A stretch of DNA of 64,000 nucleotides from Thermodesulfobacteriota bacterium (lineage in GTDB: Bacteria > Desulfobacterota > Desulfobacteria > Desulfobacterales > Desulfosudaceae), in the NCBI GenBank assembly GCA_040753795.1, contig JBFMDX010000001.1, positions 124,001-188,000 of the forward strand, in the 5' to 3' direction. Shown here piece by piece: positions 44,181-51,589 of this stretch; the stretch's first letter is position 1, and every line of letters starts with the position of its first letter. The translations under genes and the position numbers were made by a program. The notes under the pieces were generated by a model. That model had not been told where the DNA came from. It saw nothing but the letters and a program-made list of their open reading frames with translations, and made no database searches.

Positions 44181-46307
44181 CTACTTCTTTTTCTGGGCGT
44201 CGAACGTGTCCGGGGTAACCCCTTCCCGTTCCAGAACCCGCTTGATGATCCGGTGCGAATTGGTCTTGGGAAATTCGTCGACCAGACGGATGTACCGCGG
44301 AATGGCGAATTTGGCCAGCTTATCGGACAGGAACCGGACCAGCTCGGCCGGATCCACGATTTTGCCTTCCACCGGCCGGATGGCGGCCATGATCTCGTCC
44401 TCGGCCAGTTCCGAGGGAACGGCGTAGACCGCCACCTCCTCCACCGCCGGATGATCCATGATGACCTGTTCCACTTCATAGGCGGAGACGTTCTCCCCGC
44501 CCTTTCTCATGGACTCGGTGTTACGGCCGACAAAATAGACAAAGTCGTTGATGTCCTGTTTGATCAGGTCGCCGGTGTGCAGCCAGCCGTCGCCGGACTT
44601 CTTTTTGGAAGCCTCTTCATTTTTATAGTACTCTACCCGGCTTTTCTCTTTTTTGGCTTCAAAGAGCAGCTCACCGGGGACGCCGGTCGGCACGTCCAGG
44701 CCCTTTTCGTCCACCAACCGGTATTTCACCACCCGGGGGATTTTCCCCAGGGAGCCGACCGGGGCGTTGCCGAAGTTGAAGACGCCTTTGCCGCCGCCGT
44801 CCACCGCGCCGTAAGCTTCGTACAGCTGGACGCCGAAGCGCTTCTCAAACGGGGCCCACATCTCCGGCGGGCAGCCGGCGGAGGCCACGTAGCGCACCTG
44901 ATTCTGTGAGTCTTCGGGTCGTTCCGGCTGTTTCATGAGAATGGGAATGATGGACCCGATGGTGTTGAAGACCGTGGCCCGGTACCGGCGGATGTCGTCC
45001 CAGAAGCGGCTGGCGGAGAATTTCCGGGCCATGGCCATGGTTCCCTGAATGCCCATGGTCATGGTGGTCGTGGTCAGCAGGGCGTTGCCGTGGCAGAGGG
45101 CGAACGCCGTATAATAGATGTCGCTTTTGCGCATCATCAGGTGCGCCGCCAGGCACATCATGGTCACCGATGTCTTCTTGTACCGGTAGACGACGCCCTT
45201 GGGCGGGCCGGTGGTGCCGGAAGTGTACAGGATCATGCAGATGTCGTCCGGGTTATGGCCGATACCGGGGTTGGCGGCCGGATAGTCGGCGTAGGCCCGG
45301 CTCAAGGGGAGCATGTCGGCGGGGACGGGGATGCCCGCGGCTTCCGTTTCCATGTCATCGACGATGATATCGTTTATTTTTTCGAATTTATCCCGGGCGG
45401 CGGTGATGACATCCAGCAGTTCGGCGTCGATGACCAGCAGATGGATGTCGCTGTGGTTGACGACATAGGCCAGGCCGTCGGCCTTGAGTTCGGGATTGAT
45501 GGGAACGGCATACATGCCGATCTTCTGGCAGCCGAAGAAGATGTCCAGAAAGCGGGGAGAGTTCTTCATGAAGATGCCCACGCCCCGGCCCCGGCCGCCG
45601 CCCTGCTCCATCAGGAAGTGGGCCAGGCGGTTGGCGTTTTCGTCCATCTGCCGGTAGGTGTAGGACTCGTCCCGGTAGAGCAGAAAGGGTTTGTCGGGCA
45701 CTTCGGCGGCGTCTATCTCCAGCAGGTCGGACCAGGAAATGTCAATGGCTTCCTTGCCCAGGACCCCTTTAAGGGTGGGCAGAAGCCGGCCCCGGCGGGC
45801 CTGGGCCGCGAAAAAGGCGGTCACGCCCGTTATGGCCTGGCCGGCGATTTTCAGGCTGTTTTTCTTCATCAGCAGCTTTTCCCGCAGTCCGTACTTCGGG
45901 TTCAGCATGTTCGGGTCAGGCTCCGGCGGATTTTCGGCCGGTCTTTCTTCCGTCTCCAGGTATAATCTCGGATAGGCCAGGTCGGCTGTCTGGGTTAGCC
46001 GCTGAAAATAGAAACCGGGGTTGAATCCGCGTTCAATGGTGATGGCCCCTTCCGGGCAGGCGGCCAGGCAGCAGCCGCAGGAGACGCAGTTGGTCACGCC
46101 GGGCGCGATGACGCTCAACCAGGGCAGCCCTTCCTTCCAGTTCATGGGGCCCTGGTCGTTTCTGATGGACCGGGCCGGGCAGATGAAGGAGCAGATGCCG
46201 CACCGTTTGCATTTTTCATCGTCAAACCCGAGCAGACCGGTGGTCATTTCTTCGGGATTGATATAATCGGGTATCTTTGTCCAGGGCTTTACGGTTAACG
46301 CATTCAT
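44181..46307 (-). CDS. Ferredoxin-acyl-CoA ligase fusion (AMP-binding enzyme)
   Basis: The 708-residue protein fuses an N-terminal two-cluster ferredoxin (CKRCGICSFICPARSI, CVSCGCCLAACPEGAI) to an AMP-forming acyl-CoA synthetase starting near residue 185. Core motifs are MILYTSGTTGPPKGVVYRYK, AYGAVDGGGKGVFNFG, DGWLHTGDLIK and FVGRNTESMRKGGENVSAYE. The terminal A10 region reads PKTNSHRIIK, in which the usual catalytic Lys of the GK pair is replaced by Arg. So thioester formation may be altered. It ends by overlapping into the nitroreductase start as TAATG. Confidence 0.88.
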   Translation of the reverse strand: MNALTVKPWTKIPDYINPEEMTTGLLGFDDEKCKRCGICSFICPARSIRNDQGPMNWKEGLPWLSVIAPGVTNCVSCGCCLAACPEGAITIERGFNPGFYFQRLTQTADLAYPRLYLETEERPAENPPEPDPNMLNPKYGLREKLLMKKNSLKIAGQAITGVTAFFAAQARRGRLLPTLKGVLGKEAIDISWSDLLEIDAAEVPDKPFLLYRDESYTYRQMDENANRLAHFLMEQGGGRGRGVGIFMKNSPRFLDIFFGCQKIGMYAVPINPELKADGLAYVVNHSDIHLLVIDAELLDVITAARDKFEKINDIIVDDMETEAAGIPVPADMLPLSRAYADYPAANPGIGHNPDDICMILYTSGTTGPPKGVVYRYKKTSVTMMCLAAHLMMRKSDIYYTAFALCHGNALLTTTTMTMGIQGTMAMARKFSASRFWDDIRRYRATVFNTIGSIIPILMKQPERPEDSQNQVRYVASAGCPPEMWAPFEKRFGVQLYEAYGAVDGGGKGVFNFGNAPVGSLGKIPRVVKYRLVDEKGLDVPTGVPGELLFEAKKEKSRVEYYKNEEASKKKSGDGWLHTGDLIKQDINDFVYFVGRNTESMRKGGENVSAYEVEQVIMDHPAVEEVAVYAVPSELAEDEIMAAIRPVEGKIVDPAELVRFLSDKLAKFAIPRYIRLVDEFPKTNSHRIIKRVLEREGVTPDTFDAQKKK

Positions 46308-47044
46308 TATTCCCCCTGTATTTCAATTCGGGGCGGCGTTTCCAGGCCGCCGACAAACCACTGCACCACCTGTTTCTCTCGGGGCACCTGATCGTCGGCC
46401 TTGACCTTTGGCCAGCCCACGGCAATGCAGTCGTTCAATTTGTATGGGTAGCTGACACCGAACTTTTTTCTCCATTTAGGCAGAACCATCAGCAGCTTGA
46501 TCATGCCCAGCCAGCAGGAACCCGCGCCCAGGCTGTGCGCCGCCAGCACCATGTTCTGTCCGCAGATGCCGATATCGGTCGGCGGACTGGACACGCCCCG
46601 CCGGTCCTCCAGCAGCAGGATCAGGGTCGGGGCATGGTGAAAGACCGGGCATTCGTCCCTGGCGATGGCGCTCAGCAAGCCCATGGGAACCGGATGAAGC
46701 TGATTGGCATTCAGGCGGATAAACAGCTTGGACAGAGGCTTTAACAAAAGTCGTCGGGTTGGGCTGCGGGTGTAGTCGATGAACCACATCAGCAGCTTGG
46801 TTACCTTGACGGCGTCTTTTTCCATTTCCTCCAGAATTTCCGGGCTCTTGACCACGACAAATTTCCAGGGCTGTGAGTTGCCGGCCGAGGGCGCGAACCG
46901 TCCCGCCTCCAGTATCCGGCGGATCATGGAATCCGGCAGGGGCTCCCTTTTAAAGGCGCGGATGCTGCGCCGCTTGAAAATCACCTCTTCCACCGGCGTC
47001 CATTGGGTTAAGTCCGGTTTGTCCGACTGGTTCTTGCTGGACAT
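46307..47044 (-). CDS. Nitroreductase-family flavoprotein
   Basis: The 245-residue protein has the FMN-binding nitroreductase pattern: VIFKRRSIRAFKREPLPDSM at the start, APSAGNSQPWKFVVV and AAHSLGAGSCWLGMIKLL, and CIAVGWPKVK near the end. Family members reduce nitro compounds, quinones or flavin partners with NAD(P)H. AAGGAG sits seven bases before the ATG at 47044. The position inside an acyl-CoA operon suggests it handles electrons or an acyl intermediate, which is inference. A second nitroreductase is at 63315-63857. Confidence 0.88.
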   Translation of the reverse strand: MSSKNQSDKPDLTQWTPVEEVIFKRRSIRAFKREPLPDSMIRRILEAGRFAPSAGNSQPWKFVVVKSPEILEEMEKDAVKVTKLLMWFIDYTRSPTRRLLLKPLSKLFIRLNANQLHPVPMGLLSAIARDECPVFHHAPTLILLLEDRRGVSSPPTDIGICGQNMVLAAHSLGAGSCWLGMIKLLMVLPKWRKKFGVSYPYKLNDCIAVGWPKVKADDQVPREKQVVQWFVGGLETPPRIEIQGE

Positions 47045-47091
47045 AGTCAGGCTCCTTGATCCGTTCTGATATGGCTGTTTGCGCGTCGTTG

Positions 47092-48498
47092 TTATCTGGA
47101 CGGCGCTTCCAGGATATGCATGCACATGGCCGCCTCTTCGCTGCCCAGGGCGCCGCCGCCGTTCTCGGCGATGGCCAGGCGGCAGTTTTTCACCTGCCGT
47201 TTGCCGGCTTCTCCCCGGAGCTGACAGACCAGTTCGAAGATCTGGGCCAGTCCGGAAGCGCCGATGGGATGACCCCGGGAAATGAGGCCTCCGCTGGTGT
47301 TGATGGGAATCCGGCCGTCGATTCGGGTGGCGCCGGATTCGGCCAGCCGGCCGCCTTCGCCCCGGGGGCAGAAGCCGAGGTTTTCGGCCTGGACCAGCTC
47401 GCCGTAAGCGGTGGCGTCATGGACTTCGGCCATGTTCATCTCGTTCGGGCCGAGGCCGGCGGCTTCGTAAGCTCGTTTGGACAGGCGTTCGCCGATATCC
47501 GGCAGGTCGGAATCAAAGGCCCGGTCCTGGCCCGACCCCAGAATGGAAGCCCGGATGCGCACCGCCCGGCCGGAAACCCCCAGCCTTTTGACCGTCTCTT
47601 CCGAACAGAGGACGGCCGAGGCGGCGCCGTCGCCGATGGGCGCACACATGGCCCGGGTCAGGGGGAAGCTGACGATGCGGTCAGCCAGCACTTTTTCCAC
47701 GGGAACCTCGAAGGTGTACTGGGCCAGGGGGTTGAGGGCGCCGTTGGCGTGATTCTTGGAGGCGATCAGTGCCAGTTGCTCAATGGTACTGCCGAATTTT
47801 TTCATGTGCTGGCGGGCGGCGAATCCGTAAACGTCCATGAAGGGGGAATGGTCGCCGGTCGAGAGTTTGCTCATCTGTTTGACGACGTCATAGCCCAGTT
47901 TTTCTCCCAGCATGACACCGACCGCCAGTTTGTCTTTGGTTTCCCTGATCCGCTCCCTGACCGGCTTCTTTTTTCGGGGCCGGCTGGCGGCGCTAACCGC
48001 CGGCTGATATTTGTTTTTAAAAGATTCCAAACGTTTTTTTTCGGTTTCATCCAGGGCGTAGACGGAGAGGCTTTTGGCGATCTGAACGCAGTTTTCAATA
48101 TCGATGCCGCCCAGAAAACCGGCGAAAATGGCCGTTTTGTTGGGGCTGTACAGTTTTTCCGCGCCCACCGCCATGGTGACGTCATACAGGCCGCTGGCTA
48201 CTCCCAGCCAGGCGTGATGAAAGGCCGTAGAACCGCTGGCGCAGGCGTTTTCCACGTTGGTGATGGGAATGGTGTCGATGCCGATGGGCCGCAGGGCGAC
48301 CTGCCCGCGGATGCAGTCCTGGCCTTTGCCGAACCCCCACCCGGAGTTGGAAAACCAGAGGGCCTGGATCTCTTTTTTCCCGAGGCCGGCGTCCTTGAGG
48401 CAGTCGAGCACGGTCATGGCGGTCAGGTCCTTGATGCCCTTGTCCATGTATTTGGCGAATTTGATCATATGCGAACCGATCACATACACGTCTCTCAT
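47092..48498 (-). CDS. Thiolase-family acetyl-CoA acyltransferase
   Basis: The 468-residue protein has the thiolase active-site Cys at C86 in NACASGST and the C-terminal NTSGGLISRGHPIGASG with the catalytic His. The second Cys region is GALGSEEAAMCMHIL. The size and AWLGVASGLYDVTMAVGAEK segment fit SCP2-type thiolases that cleave beta-ketoacyl-CoA. It is the first gene of the minus-strand run and lies under a near-consensus promoter, so it likely starts the module. Confidence 0.9.
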   Translation of the reverse strand: MRDVYVIGSHMIKFAKYMDKGIKDLTAMTVLDCLKDAGLGKKEIQALWFSNSGWGFGKGQDCIRGQVALRPIGIDTIPITNVENACASGSTAFHHAWLGVASGLYDVTMAVGAEKLYSPNKTAIFAGFLGGIDIENCVQIAKSLSVYALDETEKKRLESFKNKYQPAVSAASRPRKKKPVRERIRETKDKLAVGVMLGEKLGYDVVKQMSKLSTGDHSPFMDVYGFAARQHMKKFGSTIEQLALIASKNHANGALNPLAQYTFEVPVEKVLADRIVSFPLTRAMCAPIGDGAASAVLCSEETVKRLGVSGRAVRIRASILGSGQDRAFDSDLPDIGERLSKRAYEAAGLGPNEMNMAEVHDATAYGELVQAENLGFCPRGEGGRLAESGATRIDGRIPINTSGGLISRGHPIGASGLAQIFELVCQLRGEAGKRQVKNCRLAIAENGGGALGSEEAAMCMHILEAPSR

Positions 48499-48567
48499 GT
48501 CTTTTCCTCGTCAATGGTTGCGGTCAACGTAAGCAAAACGGGCGAAACTATTCAGCCTGTGACGATA

Positions 48568-48596
48568 GTTATAGCCGGGCAGCCGGGAATTGTCAA
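48568..48596 (-). promoter_or_regulatory. Sigma-70 promoter of the acyl-CoA operon
   Basis: On the minus strand a perfect minus-35 box TTGACA lies at 48591-48596 and TATAAC at 48568-48573, with exactly 17 bases between. It points at the thiolase gene, about 70 bases downstream. No FadR-type operator was seen at this site. Confidence 0.8.
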
Positions 48597-48641
48597 TAAA
48601 AAATTCTACGACTGCAAAAAAATAAGCCGGAATAAATGTGC

Positions 48642-49340
48642 TCAGCCGGCGGCAAGAAACGGCGAAATCCCCAGATAAACCCCGAATCCCGCCATAAACA
48701 CGGCGCAGCAACCCAGGGTGGCATAATATACTTTCCGGTTCAGCCGGCGGATACCCCAGTAAGATAGGACCGAGACCAGCGCATACCAGGCCAGGTCACC
48801 GGCCTCATGGCCGATAAAAAAAGCAAAAAATCCGGAAAGGTTGTCGAAGGAGACGTTGAACTGCATCATGAAGGCGAAACCAATAGTGGCCCACCAGATC
48901 CACCAGTAGGGGTTGGACATGGATACCAGGGCGCCGCCGGTCACCGGGTGGCGGAGGGCCTTTTTGATCAGCGCCCGATTTTCCACGGCCTCGGGTTCGG
49001 GGGGCTCCCCGGTGAACTCATCGGGAATTTTTTCGCGGTACAGATCCCGGATAATCATCAAACTGAACATGACCAGCAGGGCGCCGCCGGTCAAACCGAT
49101 AATTTTAGCGGCGATATCTTTTTGAAGAACCATGGAAAAGCCGGCCAGCAGCAGGAGGATAATGGCCGCTTCGATCAGGGCATGGCCAACGATCACCCAT
49201 ACGCCCACCAGGTATCCCCGCTTACGGGTGCGGGCCGACTGGACGATGGTGTAGGTCAACAGGGGGCCCGGCGCCATGGCCCCGGTCAGGGCGACGACAA
49301 AGGAAAGAGACATGACGGTGAAGAAGGCCGATAAATCCAT
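48642..49340 (-). CDS. LysE-family translocator
   Basis: The 232-residue protein has the LysE exporter pattern: an N-terminal FVVALTGAMAPGPLLTYTIV with the conserved Gly-Pro-Gly-Pro region and six helices, with a short acidic loop (EFTGEPPEPEAVEN) in the middle. LysE-type proteins export amino acids or related small solutes. The start is taken at the ATG at 49340; a TTG nine bases earlier is possible. It is separately promoted and transcribed toward the thiolase operon. Confidence 0.85.
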   Translation of the reverse strand: MDLSAFFTVMSLSFVVALTGAMAPGPLLTYTIVQSARTRKRGYLVGVWVIVGHALIEAAIILLLLAGFSMVLQKDIAAKIIGLTGGALLVMFSLMIIRDLYREKIPDEFTGEPPEPEAVENRALIKKALRHPVTGGALVSMSNPYWWIWWATIGFAFMMQFNVSFDNLSGFFAFFIGHEAGDLAWYALVSVLSYWGIRRLNRKVYYATLGCCAVFMAGFGVYLGISPFLAAG

Positions 49341-49461
49341 ATGCTGCAACCGCCGGCGTATTTCAAGACGCCGGATTCATTTCCCGTTCTATCCACAATC
49401 ATGCGCTGACATTCATGGATAATCTGGAGAAACGGATGATAAATAGATGTTATGGCTTTTC

Positions 49462-49489
49462 CCTATAGCAAGATGGCTATTTTTGTCAA
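49462..49489 (-). promoter_or_regulatory. Sigma-70 promoter of the LysE gene
   Basis: TTGACA at 49484-49489 and TATAGG at 49462-49467 are spaced by 16 bases on the minus strand, about 120 bases before the LysE start. Confidence 0.65.
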
Positions 49490-50036
49490 TTCTTTTTCAG
49501 GTGCGGCACGTTGATGGACATTCTGGGAGAGATGGCCTGGCGATTCAAAAGAAACGGCGAGGGGTGTTTTCGCCTGGTGAAGACAGCGGCGGTATTCATT
49601 TTGGGTTATGACTATTTTCGGTCACCGTGGCCTTTTGCGAAAACCCCCGTCCGGCATCCTGTTGTCAGTTTGGTAGACCGTTGTCGAAAACGAATAAACT
49701 TAAGTCGGTAAAATTAATATTATATAAATATTTAAATGAATTTAGAATTATAACTGAATTTTTAAATGAATGCGCCGATCTGGTCGCCTACTTTTATAAC
49801 AAATTGAATTTTATTAAGAAATATAAATTCCTGCATATAATAAAGTATAGATTCTACTCAAAATACAATAAAACCCGGTCGGAAAAAAAAGAATGGTATA
49901 CAAAAAAAACAATAAAAATAATTGACTTTTTTTTTGAATAGGGAAAAATACAGGGCGGGGACAAATAGATAAACAATTTTCCGTAATTCACTATAAGGGC
50001 ATTAAGCTGCCCACCATTAACGATCGGGAGGGACGA
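49490..50036. other. AT-rich gap ahead of the pilus genes
   Basis: The sequence from about 49690 to 49960 is far more AT-rich than its surroundings and has no recognisable gene; a 104-codon plus-strand frame ends there but lacks a ribosome site. A weak promoter-like pair, TTGACT at 49922-49927 and AAAAAT at 49944-49949, lies near its end. In a usual minor-pilin cluster fimT and pilV would occupy this place, so the gap may mark replaced or lost DNA. Confidence 0.5.
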
Positions 50037-50927
50037 TTGGTTAGTGAGATCCTGTTTTCACGCCGTGGGTTGTTGCAGTCAGGTCGTTGGGGGGCAAGTA
50101 AAGGCTGCTCTTCCCTCCCTTTTAGCCCGTACGGTCGGGGTTGGCGGTCAGCATACTGTAAAAAAAGAAACAAGACCCATAACAAGCTGGACCAGGACGG
50201 CTTTTCTCTGGCGGAACTGCTGGTGGCGCTGGCGGTCGGCTCGATTGTTATCGTCCTGATAGTGACTGCCTACTGGTCTCAAACCAAGACCGGTCGGGCC
50301 CAGCAGATGATGGTGAATATGCAGCAGAATGGCCGCGCCGCCATGTTTCTTCTGACGCAGGATATCATGCTGGCCGGTTTCAGCGACGATCCTTCCAATC
50401 CTTCGGACGGAACCATAACCAACGCCGGTTCAACCACGCTGCAGTTTACCTATGCTGGTCAATACTTAATGGATGACAGAATCGACAATAACGGCGACGG
50501 CACGGTTGATGAAAAACACGAAAAGGACGGGGTCGACAATAACGGCGACGGCGATATTGACGAAATCAACGAACTTGAAACCATTCAGTATTCGCTGGAC
50601 GGAGATCGACTGCGGCGGACCCTGCTGGAAGATGCCACCGGCAATGTCCGGAGGACCGAAGTGGTCGCTAATGATATCGATCGGTTGGAGTTTTTTTATG
50701 TTTTAGATAATGGTGCTTCCGCCACCACCTATGCCAGTGATGATGATCGGGGAAATATTCGCAAGGTCGGTATATCCATCCTGACCCGAAGCGAGTTTGA
50801 GTCCCCCGGTTACACTGACACACAGGTCTACACTGCCCTGTCAGGAGCAAATTGGGGGCCGTTTAACGATCATAACCGGCGCGTATTGCTGACAACCACC
50901 GTCCAGTGCCGGAATATGTTGAGATAA
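50037..50927 (+). CDS. pilW: Type IV pilus minor pilin PilW-like protein
   Basis: The 296-residue frame contains the prepilin signature DGFSLAELLVALAVGS, followed by the hydrophobic N-helix and VNMQQNGRAAMFLLTQDIML. Cleavage would occur at G-F. Minor pilins of this type form the tip complex with PilX and PilY1. Two DNNGDG loops (residues about 150-170) are discussed separately. The start is odd: no ATG or GTG exists in frame within 54 residues before the pilin motif. The only candidate, TTG at 50037 after a GGGAGGG site, gives an unusually long leader, so the 5' end may be truncated. Confidence 0.8.
   Translation: MVSEILFSRRGLLQSGRWGASKGCSSLPFSPYGRGWRSAYCKKRNKTHNKLDQDGFSLAELLVALAVGSIVIVLIVTAYWSQTKTGRAQQMMVNMQQNGRAAMFLLTQDIMLAGFSDDPSNPSDGTITNAGSTTLQFTYAGQYLMDDRIDNNGDGTVDEKHEKDGVDNNGDGDIDEINELETIQYSLDGDRLRRTLLEDATGNVRRTEVVANDIDRLEFFYVLDNGASATTYASDDDRGNIRKVGISILTRSEFESPGYTDTQVYTALSGANWGPFNDHNRRVLLTTTVQCRNMLR
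50482..50552 (+). repeat. Duplicated DNNGDG metal-loop segment in pilW
   Basis: The 20 bases TCGACAATAACGGCGACGGC occur at 50482-50501 and again at 50533-50552. Each encodes IDNNGDG/VDNNGDG followed by VDE or IDE, an EF-hand-like calcium loop of the type found in dockerins and thrombospondin type 3 repeats. The loops lack Cys but otherwise mirror the DNDCDG-x-x-DEGC ends of the MopE units in the PilY1-like protein. Confidence 0.75.
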
Positions 50928-50957
50928 CGAAAAAAACTAAATATGGGGGGGGCAATC

Positions 50958-51518
50958 GTGATCAGTATATTTTCACGCATTGGTAATCAGAAGGGCTCGG
51001 TCATCGCCATCGCCCTTATGGTCATGATGACGCTGCTGATTGTCGGTCTCATGTCAATCAACGATACAATCGTGGAAAGCGCCATTGCGCGTAACCACAC
51101 CATTCACCGGCAGAATTTTTACCTTGCGGAAGCCGCTGTCCGGCAGGCGGCCCAGTTAATAGAGGACTATAGAGACGACCCGTCAGTCGTAGGCGAGTTG
51201 ACGGCGCGGCCCAGAGAGCTCCCCTGGATGCGGCACAAACTGGACTTTGACTTTGGAGCGGATGTCGATTTTGGTGATTTCCGGGGCGACGGCGGCTACA
51301 TAGATTACGGATCTTTCGTGCCGACCATGCTGGCCAACGGCAATGAAAACGCCTCGGGTTTCATGGCCAGGTATGAAGGCCCTGCCTCTGGGGTTCCTAT
51401 AGATATGAATGAACCCACCAACGTGTATCAGTTTTCCGTGTACGGCCGGGGGGTTGGGCCCACGAGAAATGACGCTGATGAAGTCGTGGTAAAGATCGGT
51501 TACAGGGTGCGGTTTTAG
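50958..51518 (+). CDS. pilX: Type IV pilus minor pilin PilX-like protein
   Basis: The 186-residue protein has the PilX N-terminus: short leader ending QKG, then SVIAIALMVMMTLLIVGLMS and the helical NFYLAEAAVRQAAQLIEDYR. PilX is a tip pilin that links PilW and PilY1. A GTG at 50958 with GGGGG upstream gives a normal 13-residue leader; the ATG at 50943 lacks a site. The remainder is a compact globular part with many acidic residues (DFDFGADVDFGDFRGDGG). It lies 15 to 31 bases from pilW and 71 bases from the PilY1-like gene. Confidence 0.82.
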   Translation: MISIFSRIGNQKGSVIAIALMVMMTLLIVGLMSINDTIVESAIARNHTIHRQNFYLAEAAVRQAAQLIEDYRDDPSVVGELTARPRELPWMRHKLDFDFGADVDFGDFRGDGGYIDYGSFVPTMLANGNENASGFMARYEGPASGVPIDMNEPTNVYQFSVYGRGVGPTRNDADEVVVKIGYRVRF

Positions 51519-51589
51519 ACGGAGAAAAAGGCGTCCGGATTAAGCGGGTGACAGAAAACGACAGGGGGAAAACAAACTTGGAACATAAC

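Noticed and set aside
49627-49941. Plus-strand frame of 104 codons in the AT-rich tract
   Set aside because: No ribosome site; the Lys/Ile/Tyr-rich product reflects base composition.
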